This document shows positions 1 to 6,513 of a DNA stretch of 7,444 nt, piece by piece. Origin of the DNA: CAYGXH01 sp964354485 (GTDB taxonomy: Bacteria > Bacteroidota > Ignavibacteria > UBA10030 > SZUA-254); assembly GCA_964354485.1 (NCBI GenBank), contig CAYGZY010000098.1, positions 1 through 7,444 of the forward strand, read 5' to 3'. The first letter of the stretch is position 1; every line of letters begins with the position of its first letter. The notes under the pieces are model-generated. The model saw nothing but the letters and a program-made list of their open reading frames with translations, ran no database searches and was not told the DNA's origin. The position numbers were made by a program, and so were the translations under genes.

Positions 1-94
1 TAAAAATCTAGGCGCTGAGCACGTGATTGGCAAACCTTACGACATTGAAATGCTATTCTGGGCGATAGATATGGTCACGGCTAAAAGACAATAA
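1..94 (+). CDS. C-terminal end of a probable response-regulator receiver (CheY-like) domain, 5' truncated
   Basis: The frame from base 2 is open to a TAA at 92-94 and gives 30 residues including GAEHVIGKPYDIEMLFWAID. The pattern (small residues, beta strand, Lys-Pro, acidic-rich amphipathic helix) is that of the last strand and helix of a receiver domain, where the conserved Lys next to a cis-Pro contacts the phosphorylated Asp. The protein ends six residues after this helix (MVTAKRQ follows AID), so no output domain follows; it would be a stand-alone receiver or a hybrid kinase with a C-terminal receiver. The phospho-acceptor Asp lies outside the window, so the family call rests on one motif. 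The next gene starts 33 nt downstream and could be co-transcribed. Confidence 0.6.
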   Translation, partial: KNLGAEHVIGKPYDIEMLFWAIDMVTAKRQ

Positions 95-127
95 CTATCT
101 TCCGCACATCTCATGGAGGTGAAAAAG

Positions 128-694
128 ATGAAGTTCTTGCATCTTATTGTTATCTGCATGATGTTCTATATCATTTCATGCACGCATACTCAACAATCTT
201 CCGGCCCAATCACAACAATACAAATAAGGAGTCTAGATCTGGTGACCATCCGACCAAGGATGATTTCACTATTTGGTAGAGACAGCTCCGGATTAGATGC
301 CATATCGATGATTACAACGTACGAAGATTTTCTCAGTACGCAATATCCACTCGATACTACGCACGAAACCCCACCAGAGGCATCGATCCCCAAACCTCCT
401 TATGATGATGATTTTCCTCCCCCTAATCCAACTATAACGAAAAATCCTAAGACCGGTGCACCGCCGCATAGGATACTCCAGCTATTACGTCAGCAGGGAA
501 GATCATGGATAGTGCAGTTAACCGATTATAATAATCAGTATTATCAGAGCATGGATATTGGTTATGCGAAAAAAGGTGTAGCGGCTGGTTACAATGCACT
601 GTTGTCGGGCCCAACTCTCAATGAGATTCAAAAAATTGAAGAAAAATTAATGCCGCTCATTGATACTCTGCAGGCACATAGAAAGACTCCCTGA
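128..694 (+). CDS. small lipoprotein with proline-rich linker, function unknown
   Basis: The protein has 188 residues. I chose the ATG at 128 over the in-frame ATG at 113 because GGAGGT at 115-120 is a near-perfect Shine-Dalgarno exactly 7 nt upstream, and the 113 start would overlap it. The N-terminus is a lipoprotein signal peptide: MKF, a hydrophobic core and a lipobox I-I-S-C with lipidated Cys at residue 18. The next residues are Thr/Gln/Ser-rich. Around residues 75-110 is a low-complexity linker rich in Pro, Asp and Asn (for example PKPPYDDDFPPPNP). The last 75 or so residues look folded and partly helical, with aromatic and Gln-rich stretches (DYNNQYYQSMDIGYAKKG) and a charged C-terminal helix. 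I recognise no family. It is probably anchored in a membrane facing the periplasm, with the C-terminal part held off by the linker. G+C on sampled lines is in the 40s, higher than in the galactose operon. Confidence 0.8.
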   Translation: MKFLHLIVICMMFYIISCTHTQQSSGPITTIQIRSLDLVTIRPRMISLFGRDSSGLDAISMITTYEDFLSTQYPLDTTHETPPEASIPKPPYDDDFPPPNPTITKNPKTGAPPHRILQLLRQQGRSWIVQLTDYNNQYYQSMDIGYAKKGVAAGYNALLSGPTLNEIQKIEEKLMPLIDTLQAHRKTP

Positions 695-727
695 ATAAAT
701 CACCCAAACATTTTGTTGTCGACTTCC

Positions 728-937
728 TCAATGCACGGTCACGGAATTTTATCCGCTGAAGTATACGTGCATCCTCCCGTTACGCAGGCGGGTCGTCAGT
801 ACCTTGTACTTCGTACTTTGTTCTTGTTCCCTGACACTTGCCTCTTGCTATCCTGTCCACTACTCACTTTTCACTGTATCCAGTTTTCCGCTCTCCCATC
901 CCCTTCGATTCTCCCAAAATTTCTCCATAGATTGACC
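728..937. repeat. heptanucleotide-repeat intergenic element, copy 1
   Basis: This stretch fills most of the 289-base gap between the lipoprotein gene and the transporter gene. Its right end, 907-937, matches 4109-4139 at 30 of 31 positions in the same orientation. Its left end, 728-745 (TCAATGCACGGTCACGGA), matches 3970-3987 at 15 of 18. Between them, 794-884 is a run of thirteen 7-nt units in strict register, each resembling its neighbours but rarely identical: plus-strand accttgt at 801-807, acttcgt at 808-814, tcacttt at 864-870, tcactgt at 871-877. A small inverted repeat, CCCG at 776-779 with CGGG at 789-792, lies at the left of the array. A 94-codon open frame starting with TTG at 713 crosses it but has no ribosome site and reads straight through the repeats, so I treat it as non-coding. 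Confidence 0.6.
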
Positions 938-946
938 AGTCATTCC

Positions 947-960
947 CCCCTTTGTAGGGG
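947..960. other. short hairpin, weak terminator candidate for the plus strand
   Basis: CCCCT at 947-951 pairs with AGGGG at 956-960 around a TTGT loop, followed on the plus strand by ATTTTTAT (961-968). On the plus strand this looks like a short intrinsic terminator. It lies 24 nt beyond the stop of the minus-strand transporter gene, and in that direction no T-run follows the stem, so it would stop that transcript poorly. The five-base stem is also like those in the hairpin cluster at 7288-7444, so it may be a repeat relic rather than a terminator. Confidence 0.35.
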
Positions 961-983
961 ATTTTTATACCCTATTCGATTTC

Positions 984-2516
984 TTACCAGAATATAACGT
1001 ACAATATAAGTGTAACTAATATTACTCCACCGCCTACCCAAATTAATTTCGGTGTTGGAGATAAATCAATATCAGTCCTTTTGGGAAGTACTATAGGTTC
1101 CTTTAATGGCTTGATCATTGTAATAACTGTCATCAACAGTAATAAAACACCAAATGTTATCGCCATTCTATTTAAGAAAGCGATATCACCAAACTGCCAT
1201 TGTAAAAATCCGTAAACCGGAACGCAAGCTAAAAGAGCAACAACTCCAGCCGCAGGCGGGGCTTTCTTCACCAATATCCCAAATACAAATGCGGCTAAAA
1301 TTCCCGGAGAGATATATCCCTGAAATTCTTGAATGTATGTAAATATGCCCATAAATCTAGGATCGCCTAAATACGGTGCGATAAAACATCCGACCAAAAC
1401 AAAAAGGAGTGTCATCATCCTTCCGATAAAAACCAGGTTTTTCTGTGAAGAATCTTTTTTAATATAAACCTTATACAAATCCAAAGTAAAAATTGTTGAT
1501 GCCGAATTTAACATTGATGCAAGTGAACTTATCACCGCGCCGGCAATTGCCGCGAGCATAAATCCTCTTAGTCCGGAAGGAATTAAATTCTTTATAAGTA
1601 ACGGATAAGCAGCATCAGTATTACTCATTGAATTACCATAAAGTTGTGCGGCCATAATTCCCGGGAAGACAATGACAAATGGAATAATAATTTTTATTGC
1701 AGCGGCAAATATTATTCCCTTTTGTCCTTCTTTTAAGCTTTTAGCTGCAAGTGTTCTTTGTGTTATGTATTGATTCAGTCCCCAGTAATAAATATTTGGT
1801 ATCCACAATCCAACAACCAACGCAGTCCAGGGTAAAACAGGATGATCTGCAGGTAAAACCATGTGAAGTCTATCAGCGTTATAGGAGAAGAAATTATCAA
1901 AACCTCCGACAGCAATTAATCCAAAAACAAGAACAACCGCGCCGCCGAGCACTAATGCAGTTCCCTGAAATACATCAGCCCATGCAACTGCTTTTAACCC
2001 TCCCCACGTAGTGTAAACAGCCGCAATAATTCCAATTCCCCAAACTGCTATTCCAATATCCACATTAAAAATTGTGTAAATGGTAATTGCCCCGGAATAT
2101 ATGACGGCAGAAATTGTAACACCTACGTAAATTACCATTGTATAAAACGCCATTAACGAACGGGCTAATGAATTATATCTATATTGCAGGAATTCCGGAA
2201 TGGTGTAAATGCCGCTGCTTAAAAATCTTGGCAGAAAGAAGAACGCAACAAACACAAGAGTAATTGCAGCCATCCATTCATAACTTGCAATTGCCAAACC
2301 AACATTGCCAGCGCTTTGCCCTGACATTCCAACAAATTGTTCTGTGGATATATTTGCCGCGATGAGTGATATACCTATTATCGGCCAAATAAGACTTCGG
2401 CTTGCTAGAAAATAATCTTCACCGGTTTCTTCCTTTCGGCTCTTGTACATGCTTGTACCAACAACTATCAGGAAAAATAATGCAAATATACTTATATCGA
2501 GTATTCCTAATTCCAT
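984..2516 (-). CDS. sodium/galactose (glucose) symporter, SSS family, vSGLT-like
   Basis: A 510-residue inner-membrane protein of the solute:sodium symporter family, with about 14 hydrophobic segments and the LeuT-type inverted-repeat fold expected of the family. It resembles Vibrio vSGLT along its whole length: FLASRSL, SLIAANISTEQFVGMSG, SYEWMAA, GIYTIPEF, NQYITQRTLAAKS, SSLASMLNS. The sugar-site residues known from vSGLT appear kept: Gln60 (Q69), Glu80 (E88), Asn241 (N260), gate Tyr244 (Y263), Lys275 (K294) and the Gln of YIQEF (Q428). The Na2-site positions are kept too: Ala53, Ile56, Ala327, Ser330, Ser331. The numbering in brackets is from memory. It should import galactose, perhaps glucose, with Na+. 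The ATG at 2516 has an AAGGAAG ribosome site (2523-2529) 6 nt upstream. The gene lies 33 nt after galK on the same strand, which implies one operon and supports galactose as substrate. Confidence 0.93.
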   Translation of the reverse strand: MELGILDISIFALFFLIVVGTSMYKSRKEETGEDYFLASRSLIWPIIGISLIAANISTEQFVGMSGQSAGNVGLAIASYEWMAAITLVFVAFFFLPRFLSSGIYTIPEFLQYRYNSLARSLMAFYTMVIYVGVTISAVIYSGAITIYTIFNVDIGIAVWGIGIIAAVYTTWGGLKAVAWADVFQGTALVLGGAVVLVFGLIAVGGFDNFFSYNADRLHMVLPADHPVLPWTALVVGLWIPNIYYWGLNQYITQRTLAAKSLKEGQKGIIFAAAIKIIIPFVIVFPGIMAAQLYGNSMSNTDAAYPLLIKNLIPSGLRGFMLAAIAGAVISSLASMLNSASTIFTLDLYKVYIKKDSSQKNLVFIGRMMTLLFVLVGCFIAPYLGDPRFMGIFTYIQEFQGYISPGILAAFVFGILVKKAPPAAGVVALLACVPVYGFLQWQFGDIAFLNRMAITFGVLLLLMTVITMIKPLKEPIVLPKRTDIDLSPTPKLIWVGGGVILVTLILYVIFW

Positions 2517-2549
2517 AAATATCTTCCTTTGTTAGGTTCATTTTTTTAA

Positions 2550-3830
2550 TTATTCAAAGATTACTTCAGTTGTACCAGTTTGTCTTATCGAAAGCTCTAA
2601 TACCTTAAATTTATTTGAAATATTATAAATATATTTTTCGTATTCTTTAACGGCTGAATTGGGAATGAATACTTGGATTGTCCCTTCAAAACCGCCGCCA
2701 TGAACTCGGCATGCACCTTCACCTAACTTATTAATAAAATCTTCTGTGAGTGCTAAAACGATTGAAAGTGGTTGATAACAAATATCATTTGATGAATAAG
2801 TGTTTTGCAAATACTTAAATGATGAATCTCCCGATTCTTTTACGAGTAACAGAAAATTTATAAAATCATTTTCGTTTAGTGCGTTAATTTGTTTTATCAC
2901 TCTTTCGTTCTCTTTAAAGAAGTGGTATGCGCGAAGTATTGATCTGTCGCTAATTTTATTTCTTAAGCTTCCAATGTTATTCAAAAAGCTTTTGTAGTTA
3001 ACTTGACCGCAATACTCTTTGCCAAGCAGAGCGGCAACTTCTTTCATCTCTTTAGGAATTGCGGCATAATCATCTGTAAGGTTTATATGCGAACCGCCTG
3101 TGTGAATAAAAATAAGCGAATAATTCTGTTTTACAAAATCAATATTTATTTTTTTGATCTTAAGATTATTTATGTCGCAAAAATCAATAGATATTATTCC
3201 ACCAACAGCACAAGCAAGCTGATCCATTAAACCACAGGGTTTTTTAAAGTATACATTTTCTGCATATTGCCCAATCGATGCAATATCTTCGGGAGAAATA
3301 TTTCCATTATTATATAGATGATTAAAAATTGTTCCTATTAGCACTTCAATGGATGCGGATGAACTTAATCCGGAACCCGGTAAAACATCGCTTGTTATGG
3401 AGGCTTTAAAACTTCCGATACTAAATCCTTTTTCAACAAATCGAAAGGCAGTACCTCTGATTAAAGCATTTGTAGTTCCTGCTTCTGCATCGACTGGATT
3501 AAGATCATCGAGATTAACAATAAAGGATTCTTCATATCCATCAGAAATAATTTCGACAACAGAATCAGCTTTAGCGACACAAGCTATTGCGTCTAAATTT
3601 ATACTTGCTGCTATAACCATCCCGTGATTATGGTCGGTATGATTTCCACTGATTTCTGTCCTACCAGGAGTTGAAAAATATCTGACAGGATGAGAGCCAA
3701 AAGCTTCATTAAATCTGATCGTTAATTTCTTAAATCTTTCATTTTGATAAGAAACCATTTCTTTATTGTTATACAAATCTTTTAATAGTAAAGGATGTGT
3801 ACGTTGTTTCCCAAGATTAAGTGCAGGCAT
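2550..3830 (-). CDS. galK: galactokinase (GHMP kinase family)
   Basis: Cytoplasmic enzyme that phosphorylates alpha-D-galactose at C1 with ATP, the first committed Leloir step. The 426 residues carry the three GHMP/galactokinase motifs in order. The first is the signature PGRTEISGNHTDHNHG at 55-70, with Arg57 the transition-state arginine. The second is the ATP-binding loop PGSGLSSSAS at 151-160. The third is RVHGGGFEGTIQ near the C-terminus (375-386). Asp203 in CGLMDQ is the expected catalytic base. The signatures deviate from the E. coli type (NHTDHN for EHTDYN; HGGGFEG for TGGGFGG), which I take for a known-looking subfamily rather than decay. The ATG at 3830 leaves 54 residues before PGR, about usual for that subfamily. 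No good Shine-Dalgarno precedes it. It is the first gene of the operon; its promoter and a leader palindrome are listed separately. No galT, galE or galM is in the window. Confidence 0.95.
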   Translation of the reverse strand: MPALNLGKQRTHPLLLKDLYNNKEMVSYQNERFKKLTIRFNEAFGSHPVRYFSTPGRTEISGNHTDHNHGMVIAASINLDAIACVAKADSVVEIISDGYEESFIVNLDDLNPVDAEAGTTNALIRGTAFRFVEKGFSIGSFKASITSDVLPGSGLSSSASIEVLIGTIFNHLYNNGNISPEDIASIGQYAENVYFKKPCGLMDQLACAVGGIISIDFCDINNLKIKKINIDFVKQNYSLIFIHTGGSHINLTDDYAAIPKEMKEVAALLGKEYCGQVNYKSFLNNIGSLRNKISDRSILRAYHFFKENERVIKQINALNENDFINFLLLVKESGDSSFKYLQNTYSSNDICYQPLSIVLALTEDFINKLGEGACRVHGGGFEGTIQVFIPNSAVKEYEKYIYNISNKFKVLELSIRQTGTTEVIFE

Positions 3831-3859
3831 AATTATCTACAATTGTTAAGCATCGATAA

Positions 3860-3874
3860 AAATGGAATCCATTT
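3860..3874. promoter_or_regulatory. 15-bp palindrome in the galK leader, possible operator
   Basis: AAATGGAATCCATTT is a perfect inverted repeat (two 7-nt arms around a central A). It lies between the proposed galK promoter (3896-3926) and the ATG at 3830, about 15-30 nt downstream of the expected transcription start, where a repressor could block elongation. No regulator gene is present to match it. The odd centre is unlike the CG-centred LacI/GalR operator. A smaller palindrome, ACAATTGT, lies at 3839-3846. Function is inferred from position only. Confidence 0.35.
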
Positions 3875-3895
3875 AATGGGGAATAAAAGACAGTG

Positions 3896-3926
3896 CAAAT
3901 ATACAACACTTTGATCAAATCTTCAA
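3896..3926 (-). promoter_or_regulatory. Bacteroidota-type sigma promoter for galK and the symporter
   Basis: Read on the minus strand, TTG (3926-3924) is followed after exactly 20 nt by TATATTTG (3903-3896). The known Bacteroidota primary-sigma consensus is TTTG, 19-21 nt, TAnnTTTG, so only the first T of the upstream box differs (ATTG here). The predicted start is near 3889, giving a leader of about 60 nt before the galK ATG at 3830. Confidence 0.6.
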
Positions 3927-3969
3927 TTTACCTCGACGGGAAGGTCGATGGCGGCCTGGTAAGGCTGAT

Positions 3970-4139
3970 TCAATGCATGCTCGCGGAGTAGTAGGTGGTT
4001 TCCGAGTAGTCTGGCGAGGCTGATTCATGGGACCGCAGGGTAGAAATGAATGTTGAACTATAAACTCTGCTCTAAGCTCTCCGCTCTATGCCCTCTGCTC
4101 CCCAATTTGATTCTCCCAGAATTTCTCCATAGATTGACC
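3970..4139. repeat. heptanucleotide-repeat intergenic element, copy 2
   Basis: This is the counterpart of the element at 728-937, in the same orientation, inside the 343-base gap between galK and the TPR gene. The right end, 4109-4139, matches copy 1 at 30 of 31 positions; the left end, 3970-3987, at 15 of 18. The interior 4048-4103 is eight 7-nt units in register, for example gaactat at 4055-4061 and gctctat at 4083-4089, drifting gradually along the array. The unit sequence differs from that of copy 1 but the period is the same. A pair of diverged direct repeats (3954-3972 and 4009-4027, 16 of 19 matching, sharing AGGCTGATTCA) lies at its left side. I see no gene in the gap. The right end stops 34 nt before the TPR start codon. 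Confidence 0.6.
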
Positions 4140-4173
4140 TATCCTCATTGTAATTACTCATTTAAACCCACAA

Positions 4174-6420
4174 ATGATACAGGTACCTCAATTTATCAGA
4201 AGTAATTCCTTCGTTCTTTTACTCATTATCGGCTTAACCATTGTCGCCTATTTTTCCGTCCTTGATAATGGTTTCATAAATTACGACGATCCGTCATACG
4301 TTACGAGAAATTCACATGTTCAATCGGGCATCTCTTTCGAAACGATCACATGGGCATTTACCTCAACCATAGAATCTAACTGGCATCCGCTCACGTGGAT
4401 ATCTCATGCGATTGATTATTCGCTCTTCGGTCTGAATCCCGCTTATCACCACGCGATGAGTCTTTTGCTCCATCTCCTGAGCAGTATCATGCTCTTCCTC
4501 ATACTTGAACGAATGACCAAGAAACTCTGGCAGAGCGCTTTCGTTGCGCTTGTTTTTGCCATACACCCACTCCATGTGGAATCCGTGGCATGGATCGCCG
4601 AGAGGAAGGATGTCCTGAGCGGACTCTTCTGGATGCTCACCATTGGCGCATATGTGTACTACCGGGAATCACCAAACACCCGGCGCTACATCCTGACGCT
4701 GTGCGCCTTCGCGCTCGGCCTCCTTGCAAAGCCGATGTTGATTACGCTCCCGTTCATCCTCATCCTCCTCGATTACTGGCCTCTGAAACGATTAGGGGTC
4801 CCCGTTTCTTCCTCCGCTAAAGAAAAGAAAAATAAGGGGATCTCATTAGTGAAGAGCTTAGAGGAAAAAATCCCGTTTTTTATTCTATCGATCATATCGA
4901 GCATAATAACCTATATCGCTCAGCAGAGAGGGGGGAGCATGGCCGGATCCGAGACATTGTCGTTTTTGGTCCGACTGTCAAACGCAATCGTCTCCTATTT
5001 ACTGTACATCTGGAAGTCGATCGTTCCCGTAAATCTAGCTATCTTTTACCCACACCCGGAGAATACGCTCACCCTCTTAGAGGTCGTACTCGCGGCTGGT
5101 ATTATCATTCTTGTTTCCCTCATCGTGTGGAAGCTGAGAAAACGGCACTCATATCTTACGGTCGGGTGGTTCTGGTTTCTCGGAACCCTCGTGCCGGTAA
5201 TCGGTATTGTTCAGGTTGGTCTCCAATCGATGGCTGATAGATACATGTACCTTCCGATAATTGGACTCGCTATCATAGTCGCGTGGGGTGCTGCTGTCTT
5301 GACATCACGCCTGCGGATCCCCTCAACCGGCTTGGCAGGTGCTTTCGGCTTGCTTGCTATTCTTATGGTGTTAGGAACTCGTTCACAGGCTGCGTACTGG
5401 AAAGATAGTCTAACACTCTTCAATCACGCTTTGTCGGTGACAAAAGGTAATCATCTGGCACATACCAACCTCGGTGTGGCGCTCACAGATTCCGGAAATT
5501 TCCCCGAAGCTATAACGCACCTCCGGTGGGCACTGCAGTTAAGACCTAACGAGATACTCATCCGAAGTAATCTCGCCCGTGCTCTCGTGGAAGCCGGACA
5601 ACTCAGCGAAGCGCTCGATCATTATAAGTTTATCCTCTCACGCGTACCGCCAGATCCGCAATTGCGAAGGAGAATGGGTGATGTCCTCGCAGATCTGGGG
5701 AGAACTGAGGAAGCAGTCGTTCACTACTTCGAAGCAATCCGCCTCGACACATCAGATTATTTTTCGCGGTTGAAGATTGCAGATCTATATGCCGAGACGG
5801 CTAAATTTGACGAGGCACGCGAGCAATGCCGTATTGTGCTGGCGAGGGATCCGAAGAATTCACGTGCGCATGATATTCTTGGTATTATTGCGGGGCGTCA
5901 GCAGTTGAATGACGAGGCAGTCAGAGAGTTCTCCGAAGCAATTCGCCTTGACTCAACAAATGCAGATGCGTACAACGATTTCGGGATCCTCTACGAACGT
6001 ATGGGAAAACTCGCGGAGGCACTCGATATGTATCGGGCATCTATCAGAGTGAATCCCCGCCAATGGAACGCTCATTTGAGTATCGGAACCATTCTTGCCG
6101 GACAGGGTCAGTATGCGGATGCCGAGACTCACTGGAAACAGGCAATGGAAGCAAATCCGTTAAATGTTGATGTGCGCTCGAATCTTGGCCGGCTCTATGC
6201 CATGCAGAACCGGTTTGATGATGCGCGCCAGCAGTTCACGGAGGCCTTACGGATAGATTCGAATAATGTTCCTGCACATTATCATTTCGCCAATCTCCTC
6301 GTACAGGAGGGGAAGCTCGAGGAAGCGGAAACGCATTACGCAGCGGCAGTACGCATCGCCCCGGCGTTCCGGGCAGCTCAGGAAGCTCTCCAAACGGTGC
6401 GCATCCGGTTACAGCGCTGA
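4174..6420 (+). CDS. TMTC-like polytopic membrane protein with nine C-terminal TPR repeats (putative GT-C glycosyltransferase)
   Basis: A 748-residue protein. Residues 12 to about 412 hold around a dozen hydrophobic segments. Residues 427-732 are nine TPR units of exactly 34 residues, each with the usual G-x-x-x-x-x-G and A-x-x-x-(Y/F)-x-x-A-(L/I) pattern. The membrane half has the signatures of the TMTC family: an acidic pair in the first external loop (NYDDPSY, Asp38-Asp39), NWHPLTW (69-75), IHPLHVESVAWIAERKDVLSG (split here as 130-140 and 141-150), FYPHP (291-295) and ADRYMYLP (354-361). Eukaryotic TMTC1-4 are ER protein O-mannosyltransferases of GT-C type with lumenal TPRs. By analogy the bacterial protein may move a lipid-linked sugar onto protein with TPRs outside the cytoplasm, but bacterial members are uncharacterised. 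The start is the only ATG before the first membrane segment; no clear Shine-Dalgarno. It is divergent from galK and about 50% G+C. Confidence 0.85.
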   Translation: MIQVPQFIRSNSFVLLLIIGLTIVAYFSVLDNGFINYDDPSYVTRNSHVQSGISFETITWAFTSTIESNWHPLTWISHAIDYSLFGLNPAYHHAMSLLLHLLSSIMLFLILERMTKKLWQSAFVALVFAIHPLHVESVAWIAERKDVLSGLFWMLTIGAYVYYRESPNTRRYILTLCAFALGLLAKPMLITLPFILILLDYWPLKRLGVPVSSSAKEKKNKGISLVKSLEEKIPFFILSIISSIITYIAQQRGGSMAGSETLSFLVRLSNAIVSYLLYIWKSIVPVNLAIFYPHPENTLTLLEVVLAAGIIILVSLIVWKLRKRHSYLTVGWFWFLGTLVPVIGIVQVGLQSMADRYMYLPIIGLAIIVAWGAAVLTSRLRIPSTGLAGAFGLLAILMVLGTRSQAAYWKDSLTLFNHALSVTKGNHLAHTNLGVALTDSGNFPEAITHLRWALQLRPNEILIRSNLARALVEAGQLSEALDHYKFILSRVPPDPQLRRRMGDVLADLGRTEEAVVHYFEAIRLDTSDYFSRLKIADLYAETAKFDEAREQCRIVLARDPKNSRAHDILGIIAGRQQLNDEAVREFSEAIRLDSTNADAYNDFGILYERMGKLAEALDMYRASIRVNPRQWNAHLSIGTILAGQGQYADAETHWKQAMEANPLNVDVRSNLGRLYAMQNRFDDARQQFTEALRIDSNNVPAHYHFANLLVQEGKLEEAETHYAAAVRIAPAFRAAQEALQTVRIRLQR

Positions 6421-6448
6421 GGCAATAATTATCTAAGTCACACCTCCA

Positions 6449-6477
6449 TTTACATTCCGATAAATTTCACTTATATT
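6449..6477 (+). promoter_or_regulatory. sigma70-like promoter for the downstream lipoprotein gene
   Basis: TTTACA at 6449-6454 and TATATT at 6472-6477 are separated by exactly 17 nt, each one mismatch from the classical -35 and -10 hexamers. The start would fall near 6484, about 30 nt before the ATG at 6514, leaving room for the AAGGGG ribosome site. The gene therefore probably has its own transcript rather than relying on read-through from the TPR gene 93 nt upstream. Confidence 0.5.
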
Positions 6478-6513
6478 GTGCTCGGCTGTATGAATACTTA
6501 AGGGGTACGTCAT

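Noticed and set aside
113..127. ATG at 113 as the start of the first lipoprotein
   Set aside because: It overlaps the GGAGGT ribosome site of the ATG at 128 and would put charged residues MEVKK before the signal peptide.
713..997. 94-codon plus-strand open frame between the first lipoprotein gene and the transporter gene
   Set aside because: It starts with TTG, has no ribosome site, reads through the heptamer array and the hairpin, overlaps the transporter stop, and gives a Leu/Ser/Pro/His-rich product typical of pyrimidine-rich non-coding DNA.
3904..4047. A decayed gene in the G+C-richer part of the galK/TPR gap
   Set aside because: Frames on both strands are short or interrupted and no family was recognisable. 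The stretch is better explained by the diverged direct repeats at 3954-3972 and 4009-4027.
4132..4163. Promoter for the TPR gene formed by TTGACC at the right end of element copy 2
   Set aside because: TTGACC at 4134-4139 has no reasonable -10 box at 16-18 nt (CTCATT or TCATTT at best), and the same TTGACC in copy 1 does not precede any plus-strand gene.
4363..4643. Minus-strand open frames inside the TPR gene (also those at 5211-5423 and 6847-7056) and plus-strand frames inside the galactose operon
   Set aside because: All are shadows of strongly coding frames with recognised motifs. None has a ribosome site or a recognisable product.
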